The notes beneath the pieces are model-generated. The model worked only from the letters and a program-made list of their open reading frames with translations, had not been told where the DNA came from and ran no database searches. Of a stretch of DNA of 64,000 bases, positions 55,150 through 64,000 are shown piece after piece. The stretch lies in contig NZ_CP019427.1 in assembly GCF_009834545.1 (NCBI RefSeq), positions 3,292,001-3,356,000 on the forward strand, given 5' to 3'. Numbering within the stretch: position 1 is the stretch's first letter; each line of letters begins with the position of its first letter. This stretch comes from Pseudomonas sp. S04 (GTDB lineage Bacteria; Pseudomonadota; Gammaproteobacteria; Pseudomonadales; Pseudomonadaceae). The position numbers and the translations under genes are program-made.

Positions 55150-55384
55150 AAGGTTAATGGCGTTTTAGTTATAAGAAGCAAGTTACTTAGCAAGCTATCG
55201 ACTCCCAAGCTTTCATTCAGCTTTCAAAGTGTCCGCTAATCCCAAGTCTATGAAAGAAAGTTTAAATTTCTTTAGAAGATGTGTGACCTACCCGGTGGTT
55301 GCGCGCATCAGTACAAGTAACCAGCCGAACGGTAAGCCCAACCGACGGCGGATCACTTGATTGGGCACTACGAGAGAAGACCCC

Positions 55385-55651
55385 ATGAACGCCCCGCTCC
55401 GTCTCAACGAAGCTCTTTTGATTGCCGACCACGCATTTACTCCTTTCCAATGCGTGGCCTGGGCCCCACAAGATGGCACTGGCGAACTGACGCTGACCGT
55501 GATCGACCGTACCAGCACCCCGATTGAACGCAAGCAAGTGCCGTCCAGCATCTACACCGACCCGGTACAGCTCGAGAGCCTGCTCAAGCAGGCGCGTGCC
55601 GAACTGAGCGAAGAAGGTTACCAGTTGCAATCCTGGACTATGCCGCAATAA
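55385..55651 (+). CDS. Conserved hypothetical protein (88 aa)
   Basis: An 88-residue protein (starts MNAPLRLNEALLIADHAFT, ends SEEGYQLQSWTMPQ) with no signal peptide or membrane segment. A purine-rich GAGAAGA precedes ATG 55385. It has Pseudomonas-like codon use and its own terminator, so it is real, but I recognise no domain or function. Confidence 0.7.
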   Translation: MNAPLRLNEALLIADHAFTPFQCVAWAPQDGTGELTLTVIDRTSTPIERKQVPSSIYTDPVQLESLLKQARAELSEEGYQLQSWTMPQ

Positions 55652-55659
55652 AACAGCGC

Positions 55660-55690
55660 GCGGGTCACTGATCCAGGTGGCCCGCCTGTT
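55660..55690 (+). terminator. Intrinsic terminator after the 88-aa gene
   Basis: GCGGGTCAC (55660-55668) pairs with GTGGCCCGC (55677-55685) with one wobble, followed by CTGTTTAT. Confidence 0.6.
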
Positions 55691-55956
55691 TATCGAGATA
55701 ACTTCCTGGCATCCTCTGCCGCAATCTCGGTGAGCCTTGGTTAGTTAGCCAGGAAAACTCCGGTTAATTGACGACAAGCGGTCGCTTTTCATGGCTAATC
55801 CGAACTTCAGCTCGCAAAGACACTGTTCTGGCACACAACGCCGCACCGCCTGTAATTTCTGACAGTTGTGCATTATTTGAATCAGCGCTTGAATGTTTTC
55901 TTCATTAAGTCCTCCTCCTCGATACCGGATCAGGTCGACTCGCAAGGAGAAGCGGC
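55691..55956. other. Intergenic stretch without a supported gene
   Basis: About 265 bases. A 66-codon minus-strand frame here (55745-55945) has no ribosome binding site or family likeness. The plus-strand ribosome binding site AAGGAG for the next gene lies at its end. Confidence 0.5.
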
Positions 55957-57255
55957 ATGTCCATCCACGCCATTCACAGCGCCCTGGCTTACTGTGCCCC
56001 CACAGATACGGCAGGACAACTTGACAGCAGTTTTGCCTGCGCCGGCAAAGCCTGGGTCGATTTCCCCGGCAGCCAGTGGAGCCTGGCCAATGACGTTACG
56101 GTCGACCGCCAGGGCCGATTGCTGGTCGCGGCCAAAGTCGGCCTGGATCACGGCTGCCATTTCGGCCTGGCCCGCCTGCACACGGACGGTTCGCCGGACC
56201 TGAGCTTTGGCACTCAGGGCTGCGTGCTCGGACAATTCGCGCCAGGCCTGGAGTCCTCTGGCGGCAAGGTGCTGGCCTTGGCCGACGGGCGCATCCTGGT
56301 ATCGGGTCTGATATATGAAAGCCCATACCGCACCCTCCCTGCCCTCGCCTTGTTCGACTCTCAGGGTCGCCCGGACTTCTCGTTCGGTGATGGCGGCGTA
56401 CAGGTGGTCCGCCTGCCGGGCAACCTATCCCAGGGCCTGCGTGACGCCTGGCTGCCTCCCGGCGTACCCGGCGCCGAAGCCTGCGACGCTCAGGTTCAGG
56501 CCGATGGGCGGATCCTGCTATTGGCCAATCACCATTTCGAATTTGCCGATCATGTCGGCATCCTGATTCGCCTGGAGCCGGACGGCAGCCTCGACACGTC
56601 GTTCAATGGCCGGGGGTTTGTCATGGTCCGCCATTTACTCCTCAACACCTGGCTGTCCAGCATCCTGGTGCAGCGCGATGGCGCAATTGTGGTCGGCGGC
56701 TCGATCGACCTGCCCCAGGAAGGTTTGCTGGCACGCTTCGACAAGGATGGCCGTCTGGATAGCAGTTTTGCCGAACACGGCTTCCTGAGTTTCCGCGCCC
56801 AGGAGCGCAGTGCCCAGGTCAGTCGGGTGGTGCAACACGTGGATGGGCACCTGCAGTGTTTTGGCAGCAGTCGCGACCCAATGCATTGCCTGTCCCTGAA
56901 CGTACGTTGCGATGGTCGTCCAGACATGACTAACAACGCAGGCCATGCCCACCTCACACAGATCGCCAAGGTTCCCAGCCAATGGACGGCTGCAACTACC
57001 TGCCCGGATGGTCGGGTGCTCAGCGTGGGTGCCACTATCGGCGGGGTCGAGGCAGACTTCCTGATCGCCCGGCACCTGGCCGACGGCCGCCCGGACCTGG
57101 ATTTCGGCGAGGGTAACGGCTGGGTTCGCACCCGCCTGGGGCATAGCCTGGACACCGCGACCTCACTGGTGGTGCAGGCGGACGAAGGCATCGTGGTCGG
57201 CGGCTACTCGCTGGACGGTCACTATCGGGCCGTGCTGGTTCGCTATCGGGCTTAA
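55957..57255 (+). CDS. Delta-60 repeat beta-propeller-like protein
   Basis: A 432-residue protein made of about seven repeats of about 55-60 residues, each with the pattern 'LDSSFG..G......LA..V..DGR.LV.G' (for example SPDLSFGTQGCVLGQF, RPDFSFGDGGVQVVRL, SLDTSFNGRGFVMVRH, RLDSSFAEHGFLSF). This is the delta-60 repeat family. No signal peptide is seen. Such proteins are widespread but functionally uncharacterised. AAGGAG lies just upstream. Confidence 0.8.
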   Translation: MSIHAIHSALAYCAPTDTAGQLDSSFACAGKAWVDFPGSQWSLANDVTVDRQGRLLVAAKVGLDHGCHFGLARLHTDGSPDLSFGTQGCVLGQFAPGLESSGGKVLALADGRILVSGLIYESPYRTLPALALFDSQGRPDFSFGDGGVQVVRLPGNLSQGLRDAWLPPGVPGAEACDAQVQADGRILLLANHHFEFADHVGILIRLEPDGSLDTSFNGRGFVMVRHLLLNTWLSSILVQRDGAIVVGGSIDLPQEGLLARFDKDGRLDSSFAEHGFLSFRAQERSAQVSRVVQHVDGHLQCFGSSRDPMHCLSLNVRCDGRPDMTNNAGHAHLTQIAKVPSQWTAATTCPDGRVLSVGATIGGVEADFLIARHLADGRPDLDFGEGNGWVRTRLGHSLDTATSLVVQADEGIVVGGYSLDGHYRAVLVRYRA

Positions 57256-57349
57256 CCCCGGTCGTTCATGAACAACAATAAAACTCAAGAACTTGATCTT
57301 GTCCGAGTGTTACGGCAAGTTGCGCGCTTCTTAATCAAAGGAGCAGCCG

Positions 57350-58852
57350 ATGTCCGGTTCAATGGCCCAGGCGTTTGCGCATAATTTCCTCGGGCATTCG
57401 CCGCGCTGGTACAAGGCGAGCATTCTCGCTTTCCTGATACTCAACCCCTTGCTGCTGTGGACCGCGGGCCCGGTGGTGGCTGGCTGGTTGCTGGTGGCCG
57501 AGTTCATCTTCTGCCTGGCCATGGCCCTCAAGTGCTACCCCTTGATGCCGGGTGGCTTGCTGATGGTCGAGGCGCTGCTGCTGGGCATGACCACGCCCCA
57601 GGCGCTGTATGACGAGTTGCTACACAACTTCCCGGTGATCCTGCTGCTGATGTTCATGGTGGCCGGGATTTATTTCATGAAGGACCTGCTGCTGTTCCTG
57701 TTTTCCCGGTTGTTGCTGGGGGTTCGCTCCAAGGCCGTACTGGCGTTGCTGTTCTGCTTTCTCTCAGCCTTTCTTTCGGCGTTTCTCGACGCCTTGACTG
57801 TGACGGCAGTAATTATCAGCGCGGCGGTGGGGTTTTACTCGGTCTATCACCGCGTCGCCTCGGGCAACGATCCGCGCCAGGACAGCGCGTTCAATGACGA
57901 CCACGACTTGCCGGTGTTGCACCACGAAGACCTCGAACAGTTCCGCGCCTTCCTGCGCAGCCTGTTGATGCACGGCGCGGTGGGGACCGCCCTGGGTGGC
58001 GTGTGCACCCTGGTGGGTGAGCCGCAGAACCTGCTGATCGGCCATGAGATGGGCTGGCATTTTGCAGAATTCTTCCTCAAGGTCGCGCCGGTCTCGCTGC
58101 CGGTACTGGCCGCCGGCCTGGTGACCTGTGTGCTGCTGGAGAAACTGCGCTGGTTCGGGTATGGCACGCTGCTCCCAGACTCCGTACGTACGGTGCTGGC
58201 CGACTACGCGGCGCAGGATAACGCCGAACGCACCAACCGCCAGCGCGCAGCCTTGTTGGTGCAAGGCGCAGCGGCGGTGATCCTGATCATCTGCCTGGCG
58301 CTGCACGTGGCTGAAGTGGGCCTGATCGGGCTGATGGTGATTGTGTTGATCACTTCGCTGACCGGGATTACCGATGAGCATCGCCTCGGGAACGCCTTCA
58401 AGGACGCCATGCCCTTTACCGCGCTGCTGGTAGCTTTTTTTGCCGTGGTGGCAGTCATTCACGATCAACAACTGTTCACCCCGTTGATCCAGTGGGTGCT
58501 GGTCCTGCCAGTCGAGCAGCAACCGGGCATGCTGTTCATTGCCAATGGCCTGTTATCGGCGATCAGTGACAATGTGTTCGTAGCGACTATCTACATCACC
58601 GAGGTCAAGCAGGCGTTCCTCTCCGGCCACATGAGCCGGGAGCACTTCGAGACCCTGGCGATTGCCATCAACACCGGTACTAACCTGCCCAGCGTTGCCA
58701 CTCCCAACGGTCAGGCGGCATTCCTGTTCCTGCTGACCTCGGCGATCGCGCCGCTGATTCGCCTGTCGTACGGGCGCATGGTGTGGATGGCGTTGCCCTA
58801 TACCGTGGTGATGGGCGTATTGGGTTGGTATGCGGTGAGCTACTGGTTGTAG
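57350..58852 (+). CDS. nhaB: Na+/H+ antiporter NhaB
   Basis: A 500-residue membrane protein with about twelve helices, full family length and NhaB landmarks: [59 protein letters not shown] and [21 protein letters not shown]. It exchanges sodium for protons to hold cytoplasmic pH and sodium. It is transcribed alone; an AAAGGAG site precedes ATG 57350. Confidence 0.95.
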   Translation: MSGSMAQAFAHNFLGHSPRWYKASILAFLILNPLLLWTAGPVVAGWLLVAEFIFCLAMALKCYPLMPGGLLMVEALLLGMTTPQALYDELLHNFPVILLLMFMVAGIYFMKDLLLFLFSRLLLGVRSKAVLALLFCFLSAFLSAFLDALTVTAVIISAAVGFYSVYHRVASGNDPRQDSAFNDDHDLPVLHHEDLEQFRAFLRSLLMHGAVGTALGGVCTLVGEPQNLLIGHEMGWHFAEFFLKVAPVSLPVLAAGLVTCVLLEKLRWFGYGTLLPDSVRTVLADYAAQDNAERTNRQRAALLVQGAAAVILIICLALHVAEVGLIGLMVIVLITSLTGITDEHRLGNAFKDAMPFTALLVAFFAVVAVIHDQQLFTPLIQWVLVLPVEQQPGMLFIANGLLSAISDNVFVATIYITEVKQAFLSGHMSREHFETLAIAINTGTNLPSVATPNGQAAFLFLLTSAIAPLIRLSYGRMVWMALPYTVVMGVLGWYAVSYWL

Positions 58853-58895
58853 TGGTGTGCGAGCGAGCGCGCGCTCCAGGCTGAACGCGTAACCT

Positions 58896-59050
58896 TGTGG
58901 GAGCGAGCTTGCTCGCGATGGTCTGGGGCGCGCCGCGTTTATTCTGGATTTACGCGTCGTTCTTGAGTTCTTCGCGAGCAAGCTCGCTCCTACAAGGGGT
59001 AGCGTTCACATTGTGGCGCCCGCTTGCGGCGCCCGCTTGCTCGCGATGGT
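58896..59050. repeat. REP cluster between nhaB and zwf
   Basis: Head-to-head REP pair (58896-58921 and about 58971-58995, arms GGAGCGAGCTTGCTCGCGA and its inverse) followed by further partial units including the GCGCCCGCTTGC motif repeated at about 59018 and 59030. It separates the convergent nhaB and zwf transcripts. Confidence 0.88.
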
Positions 59051-59100
59051 CTGGGGCGCGCCGCGGCCGCCAACGATAACGCGTCGGCCTGGCGTCGGGG

Positions 59101-60621
59101 TCAGCCCAGGCTGTGCCACTTGCGGCCGTCGCGGGCCAGCAGTTCGTCGGCGGCGCTGGGGCCGTCGGTGCCGGCGGCATAGGCCTGGACGCTGGCGTCT
59201 TCCTGCCAGGCATCGAGGAAGGGTTGCACCGCACGCCAGCCGTTTTCGATGTTGTCGGCGCGCTGGAACAGGGTCTGATCGCCGGTCAGGCAATCGTAGA
59301 TCAAGGTTTCGTAGCCCGTGGAGGGCTGCATTTCGAAGAAATCCTTGTAGGCAAACCCGAGTTCGATGTTGGCCATGTCCAGCGCCGGGCCCGGACGTTT
59401 GGCCAGCAGGTCGAACCACATACCTTCATTGGGCTGGATCTGAATTCTGAGGTAAGTCGGTTGTAGCTCATCGACTTCCGTATCGCGAAACTGCGCGTAG
59501 GGCGCAGGCTTGAAGCAGATGGCAATTTCCGTGTCGCGCACGCTCATGCGCTTGCCGGTGCGCAGGTAGAACGGCACGCCGACCCAGCGCCAGTTGTCGA
59601 TCATCACTTTGAGCGCCACGAAGGTTTCCGTGGTGCTGTCAGGCGCCACTTTGGGCTCCTCGCGATAACCGGCCACCGGCTGGCCGCCGCTGTCTCCCGC
59701 GCTGTACTGGCCACGTACCGAGTTGGCACGCGCCTCAGCCGTTGACCAGGGGCGGATCGCCCCCACCACCTTGGCCTTTTCACCGCGGACCGCATCGGCG
59801 CCAAACGCCGCCGGCGGTTCCATGGCAACCATGGCCAACAGCTGGAACAGGTGGTTGGGCACCATGTCGCGCAGGGCGCCAGTGTGCTCGTAAAAACTGC
59901 CACGGGTCTCGACGCCGACGGTTTCCGCGGCGGTGATCTGGACGTGGTCGATGTAATGGTTGTTCCAGAACGCTTCGAACAGGCTGTTGGAAAACCGGCT
60001 GACCAGAATGTTCTGCACGGTTTCCTTGCCCAGGTAGTGGTCGATCCGGTAGATCTGCTTTTCCGTCATCACCTTGAGCAGACACGCGTTCAAGGCTTCG
60101 GCGGTATGCAGGTCGGAACCAAAGGGCTTTTCAATCACCACCCGGCGAAAAGCCTCGGGGCCGTCCTCCAGCAGCCCGGCCGAGCCGAGCTGGCGCACCA
60201 CTTCGCTGAAGAAACGCGGTGCGGTGGCCAGGTAGAACACCGCATTGCCTGTGCCGCTATCGGCGATTTTCGCCGCCAGCGCCTGGTAGGTGCTAGCGTC
60301 GAGAAAGTCACCCTGGACGTAGCTGATGCCCTTGGCCAGCTTGGCCCAGAGCGCCGGGTCCAGGGAGTCATGGCCGTTACCGACCTTGTTCGCCGCCTCG
60401 TTGCGGATGAAGTCTTCGAGTTTTTTCGCGAAGTCGAGATCGCTGATGGCGTTGTGATCCACCCCGATGATCCGCAAGTTGTCCCCCAACAAACCATCGC
60501 GACTGAGGTTGTACAGCGCCGGCATCAGCAAGCGCTTGACCAGGTCGCCATGGGCACCGAACAGAAACAGTGTGGTAGCCGGTGCTGGTTGTGCCTTGGA
60601 CTTCTTGCGGATCGAGGTCAT
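59101..60621 (-). CDS. zwf: Glucose-6-phosphate 1-dehydrogenase
   Basis: A 506-residue enzyme with the NADP-binding start [20 protein letters not shown] and the active-site motif [13 protein letters not shown]. It oxidises glucose-6-phosphate to 6-phosphogluconolactone. It overlaps, by ATGA, the gnd gene upstream on the same strand. This gnd-zwf pairing corresponds to the second zwf locus of pseudomonads (as PP_4042-4043 in P. putida) rather than the zwf-pgl-eda Entner-Doudoroff operon. Confidence 0.95.
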   Translation of the reverse strand: MTSIRKKSKAQPAPATTLFLFGAHGDLVKRLLMPALYNLSRDGLLGDNLRIIGVDHNAISDLDFAKKLEDFIRNEAANKVGNGHDSLDPALWAKLAKGISYVQGDFLDASTYQALAAKIADSGTGNAVFYLATAPRFFSEVVRQLGSAGLLEDGPEAFRRVVIEKPFGSDLHTAEALNACLLKVMTEKQIYRIDHYLGKETVQNILVSRFSNSLFEAFWNNHYIDHVQITAAETVGVETRGSFYEHTGALRDMVPNHLFQLLAMVAMEPPAAFGADAVRGEKAKVVGAIRPWSTAEARANSVRGQYSAGDSGGQPVAGYREEPKVAPDSTTETFVALKVMIDNWRWVGVPFYLRTGKRMSVRDTEIAICFKPAPYAQFRDTEVDELQPTYLRIQIQPNEGMWFDLLAKRPGPALDMANIELGFAYKDFFEMQPSTGYETLIYDCLTGDQTLFQRADNIENGWRAVQPFLDAWQEDASVQAYAAGTDGPSAADELLARDGRKWHSLG

Positions 60622-61598
60622 TTTTTCGGAGTCTCGACGTGGCCACCAAAACCGAAGCGCTGGGCCGAAAGGATCTTGTCACCGTAGACACCTTGCTGGC
60701 GCGAGCGATAACGGGAGAACAGCGAGCTGGACAACACCGGCACCGGTACTGCCTGTTCCATGGCCGCCTCGATGGTCCAGCGCCCTTCACCGCTGTCAGC
60801 CACGGAGCCGGAGTAACCCTCAAGCTTCGGATCGCTGGCCAGCGCATCGGCGGTCAGGTCCAGCAACCAGGACGAAACCACGCTGCCACGACGCCAGACC
60901 TCTGCGATATCGGCGACGTTCAGGTTAAAACGCTGGTCTTCCGGCAGCATTTCCGAGGATTTGGTCTTGAGGATGTCGAAGCCTTCGGCAAACGCCTGCA
61001 TCATCCCGTATTCGATACCGTTGTGAATCATCTTCACGAAGTGCCCGGAACCGGCAGGGCCGGCGTGGATATAGCCGCGCTCGGCACGGTCATCTTCCGA
61101 CACCCGGTCCTTGGTCCGCGGGATATCGCCCATGCCCGGGGCCAGCGCCTCGAACAACGGGTCCAAACGCTTCACTTCGTCGCAGTCGCCGCCGATCATC
61201 ATGCAATAACCACGCTCGAGGCCCCACACGCCGCCGGAAGTGCCGACGTCGATGTACTTCAGGCCTTTTTGCGCCAAGGTCTTGGCACGACGGATATCGT
61301 CTTTATAGAAGGTGTTGCCGCCGTCGATGATCACGTCACCGGCTTCCAGCAGCTCGCTCAGGGTTTCGATGGTGTCTTCGGTCGGTGCGCCAGCGGGCAA
61401 CATGACCCATACCGCGCGCGGCTTGGCCAGGCCAGCCACCAGTGCTGGCAGGTCGGCAACGCCGGTCGCGCCTTCTTGAGCCAGGGTATCAACGAACGCG
61501 GTGTTGCGGTCGTAGACCACAGTGCTATGCCCGTTGAGCATCAGGCGCCGTGCAATGTTGCCGCCCATGCGGCCCAGTCCAATGATCCCTAATTGCAT
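60618..61598 (-). CDS. gnd: 6-phosphogluconate dehydrogenase, short NAD-type
   Basis: A 326-residue decarboxylating 6-phosphogluconate dehydrogenase: [19 protein letters not shown] (dinucleotide site), [32 protein letters not shown] and catalytic Lys in [17 protein letters not shown]. It is the short form (about 330 residues; the common form is about 470) and commonly NAD-dependent, which would separate NADH from NADPH yield. ATG 61598; the frame opens earlier without reason. Confidence 0.92.
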   Translation of the reverse strand: MQLGIIGLGRMGGNIARRLMLNGHSTVVYDRNTAFVDTLAQEGATGVADLPALVAGLAKPRAVWVMLPAGAPTEDTIETLSELLEAGDVIIDGGNTFYKDDIRRAKTLAQKGLKYIDVGTSGGVWGLERGYCMMIGGDCDEVKRLDPLFEALAPGMGDIPRTKDRVSEDDRAERGYIHAGPAGSGHFVKMIHNGIEYGMMQAFAEGFDILKTKSSEMLPEDQRFNLNVADIAEVWRRGSVVSSWLLDLTADALASDPKLEGYSGSVADSGEGRWTIEAAMEQAVPVPVLSSSLFSRYRSRQQGVYGDKILSAQRFGFGGHVETPKK

Positions 61599-61874
61599 GT
61601 GCTGATGCTCCTTACTGCGAAAAAATAGTGTGCCAAAAGTCGATAGCGCCACGAACCAAGTCAAGCTTAGTCCAGAGCGTTGCTACATAGTTTCCGGGCA
61701 TTTTGCCTGAACTATAGGGATAACGTCCCAAACAATGGCGAAGACACAGGGACAACGTAAAATAAAAAAGTTCCCTTCAACGGCAAAAGAAATCAAAATC
61801 GCCGTCGAAAGTGGCTGCGCACACGCTTCTGCGTGCCGGACCACCGTTGTCAGACGCCATTTGCGAGGTGAGCA

Positions 61875-62060
61875 ATGGGCACAGTAGTAACCGCACTCCC
61901 AGTACAAACCCTGTACGTCACCGTTCGTCGTGATGAACTGCGCCAACTCAAGGCCGAACGCGAGCAGTTGCTCAACGAAGTCGCGCACCTGCGTCAGCAG
62001 CTACAGGCGCAGCGCGGTGAAGGGTTGACTGCGCGCATGCCGATACGCTCACTGGATTGA
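61875..62060 (+). CDS. Small coiled-coil protein (DUF6026-like)
   Basis: A 61-residue protein with a short N-terminal strand region (ALPVQTLYVTVRRDEL) and a coiled coil (LRQLKAEREQLLNEVAHLRQQLQAQ). I recognise it as the type annotated DUF6026 in Pseudomonas. GAGGTGAG precedes ATG 61875. It is divergent from gnd. Function unknown. Confidence 0.65.
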   Translation: MGTVVTALPVQTLYVTVRRDELRQLKAEREQLLNEVAHLRQQLQAQRGEGLTARMPIRSLD

Positions 62061-62131
62061 TCACCCCCGCCTGAAAGGTTGCGCCTGCTTCCCCGGCAAG
62101 CGCAACGCACTGATCAGGACACCAGGGCATG

Positions 62132-64000
62132 CTATGCCGTCGGTGGAACGGCATCGAAAAAGTACTTTTTCGCGAACGCCGCCTTCATTCCCCCCGGGTA
62201 CACCACTTTTCCCGCGTTGAGTTCGGGGTGTTGCACCTGATCCTTGACCGTGACGAACCGCAGGCGCGCCAGTTTCAGGTGGGCTTCGGTCAGGGTCAGG
62301 ACCGATTTGGCCGTACAGTGAAAGTGTGCGTACCACAGTACCTTTCTACCAATGCGGCTGGCGCTGTCGACGATGTCGTATTCCAGCAAATAGCTTGTTT
62401 GATTGGCAGTAGACTTGTCGGTCCAGGACGGATTCTCGACGCGGACCTCCCGCTCCCCTAGCAGGTACTCGAAGCTTCCGGCATTCGGTGGCAGCTGTTT
62501 GGTAATCTCGACGCGCAGCTTTTTCCCTTCGCGGATCAATTGTTCTCGAGCGCTGTTGAGATCCTGATATATCTTGACTGCCCTCCCCCGATCCGCACCT
62601 GTAACACCTTGCATTCCATGTTGGATTTGCGTAGCCAGCTCCGAGAGTTTTTGAGCCTGAGACAAAAACCGGTCTTCCACACTGGCAGGCTCGCGGTACC
62701 GGGAGACATCTTTTTTATAGTTTGCGATCAGCGGGGTTATCCCTTCGACCAGTTTCCTGCCTTTGTCCAGCAGCGATTGGAGCGCCAGGGCCGGCTTCGG
62801 TGGAGCTGCCACAGGTACTTCAGGCTCCTCCTCCCGCTGCCGGTAAAGATCTTGCCCTTCATCCTTGTAGAAAATGATCTGCTTGTCCGTTGCCGCGTCC
62901 TGGACCACCACCGTTTCGCCGGTTTCATCTGAACTTTGCTCGCGGACATCGCCCACTCGAAAACCATCCGCCGTCTGGATCAGGCGCTCGTTGGGGCGCT
63001 TGATTCTCCTTCTGGCCTTTTTCACCCGTTCTTCGGCAGGTTGCGCACCCTCTTGCCCTGCGGTCTCTTCCTGCACGTCTTCACTGATCGATTCGCTGAG
63101 CTCTGCTTCCGCGATAGCGCGCACCCGCCTCAGCGCCTCAAGGAACTTCTCGAGAAACTGCTGCGGTACGTAGCTTTGTCGATCGCCAACCTTGCGCAGG
63201 TTGGCCGCCATCAGTTCCGCATCGTTGTAAACATTGACCGCGTCCTGCAGCAGCTCGACACGCTGCCTGGGCTCAAACCCCTGCGTCGCGCTCAAGCGCA
63301 ACACGTTGTCCGTCACCGCGCCCAGTTTCGCCTTGCCCAACCCTTCCAGTCCCGCGACTTCCGCCAGGCTGGGCTCAACAAGCCCAGGGTCACCCGCCAA
63401 TGCCCCGCGCAAACACAACAACTCGTGCACGATCAGCCAGTCGGTGGTTTTCACCCGCTTGTCCAGTATGTCCTTGAGATGTTGTGTCTGCGCCGACAGA
63501 TAGCCGGTTCTTTGCAGATAGCCTTTTCGGACACTGCTATCCAACACCTCCAACTCTGTCATCAGGCTCTCGAGCCGGGAGCTGATCCTGATGCGCTCCG
63601 CAAACCCATTGATGATGCGTTTCCTGGCTTCCAGCAACACACTGTACGGCACATCGGTGACCGCGGTGCGCAGCTCAAAGGCCAGTGGAAAAAGGGTGCG
63701 CAATGAAAGCCCCGACTCCTCCCATACCGCCGACACCCGAATCAGGTTTTCGTCGACAACGCCATAGCTGGCGACGAGCGCCTGCAGATTCTCCACAATG
63801 GCGTCACGCTGGTAGTCCTTGTCTTTTGCAAGCAGGATCGCGATCTCCTCATACACCTTGATCAGGTCCAGATGACCGTCAATGAAGGTCCTGGCTTTCT
63901 TCTTGTAATCGAGGTCGGCGGCGTGCAATTTCTTTCTCAGCGCCACATGCTCTTCCTGCCGCCGGCTGCGCTCTGCACCGATAGCGGCGTCAATGGCCTT
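62132..64000 (-). CDS. C-terminal part of a very large protein, possibly a toxin-like protein (5' end outside window)
   Basis: At least 622 residues; the frame stays open to the window edge, so the gene starts beyond 64000. The sequence is helix-rich and charged, with a low-complexity acidic/basic stretch around ELSESISEDVQEETAGQEG and VKKARRRIKRP. A C-terminal compact domain contains WYAHFHCTAKSVLTLTEAHLKLARLRF and ends YFFDAVPPTA. Similar C-terminal segments occur in the very large DUF6543 'dermonecrotic toxin' proteins of P. fluorescens; that assignment is from memory and weak. No catalytic domain is visible in this part. Confidence 0.5.
   Translation of the reverse strand, partial: KAIDAAIGAERSRRQEEHVALRKKLHAADLDYKKKARTFIDGHLDLIKVYEEIAILLAKDKDYQRDAIVENLQALVASYGVVDENLIRVSAVWEESGLSLRTLFPLAFELRTAVTDVPYSVLLEARKRIINGFAERIRISSRLESLMTELEVLDSSVRKGYLQRTGYLSAQTQHLKDILDKRVKTTDWLIVHELLCLRGALAGDPGLVEPSLAEVAGLEGLGKAKLGAVTDNVLRLSATQGFEPRQRVELLQDAVNVYNDAELMAANLRKVGDRQSYVPQQFLEKFLEALRRVRAIAEAELSESISEDVQEETAGQEGAQPAEERVKKARRRIKRPNERLIQTADGFRVGDVREQSSDETGETVVVQDAATDKQIIFYKDEGQDLYRQREEEPEVPVAAPPKPALALQSLLDKGRKLVEGITPLIANYKKDVSRYREPASVEDRFLSQAQKLSELATQIQHGMQGVTGADRGRAVKIYQDLNSAREQLIREGKKLRVEITKQLPPNAGSFEYLLGEREVRVENPSWTDKSTANQTSYLLEYDIVDSASRIGRKVLWYAHFHCTAKSVLTLTEAHLKLARLRFVTVKDQVQHPELNAGKVVYPGGMKAAFAKKYFFDAVPPTA

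Noticed and set aside
55745-55945. 66-codon minus-strand ORF downstream of the 88-aa gene
   Set aside because: No ribosome binding site, no recognisable family and atypical composition; it is probably chance.

Overview
The window is chromosomal DNA of a fluorescent Pseudomonas, most like the P. fluorescens group. The evidence is high-GC codon use, dense ATGA-overlapping operons, many 'GTAGGAGCGAGC...GCTCGCTCC' REP palindromes, a complete fap functional-amyloid operon, the arn lipid A operon, an efe iron operon and a Pseudomonas-type zwf/gnd pair. This assignment rests on gene content and motif recognition, not on a database search. No rRNA, tRNA or CRISPR was seen.

Layout. 1-644 is a nested-palindrome repeat; an inverted second copy lies at 30141-30820. 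692-2617 is a PAS-PAS hybrid histidine kinase. 2837-5899 is a tightly overlapping four-gene set (acyl-CoA dehydrogenase-like, PIG-L deacetylase, NodS-like methyltransferase, GT2 glycosyltransferase) of unknown product. 5903-9190 holds a beta-propeller protein, its probable regulator, a predicted periplasmic lysozyme inhibitor and two small conserved genes. 9507-19371 is the lipid A aminoarabinose locus: an Ais-like phosphatase, a lone tyrosine recombinase, then arnC-A-D-T-E-F-ugd. arnB is reduced to its last codons. 19381-20819 has a GNAT acetyltransferase and an HPP membrane protein.

21103-31915 is branched-chain amino acid and acyl-CoA catabolism. An Lrp regulator lies divergent from a valine-type pair (HIBYL-CoA hydrolase, acyl-CoA dehydrogenase). 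Opposite is a five-gene isoleucine-type beta-oxidation operon. An AraC regulator lies beyond it, separated by repeat copy B. 32092-36400 is a Fur-box-headed efeUOB operon with a second imelysin protein. 36546-36738 is a MITE-like insertion carrying a REP pair. An MFS transporter and an alpha/beta hydrolase follow.

39266-41867 is a small lower-GC island bounded by direct repeats of the azoR 3' end and terminator. It holds an orphan hcp, a DUF4225-type candidate T6SS effector, a small membrane candidate immunity protein, and the remains of a Tn3-family transposase and a PIN toxin gene. 41775-48313 has azoR, a LysR regulator, an MmcQ-like protein, DUF1294, uppP, a chemoreceptor and a pnuC/NadR-like kinase pair. 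48670-53649 is fapABCDEF, with an intrinsic terminator inside the operon after fapC and a convergent VpsR-type sigma-54 activator (53716-55041). 55385-64000 holds a small conserved gene, a delta-60-repeat protein, nhaB, gnd-zwf, a small coiled-coil protein and the C-terminal part of a very large protein that runs off the window.

The points most worth following are the arnB deletion, the azoR-flanked hcp island, the inverted composite repeats, the REP-carrying MITE and the uncharacterised four-gene overlapping operon.
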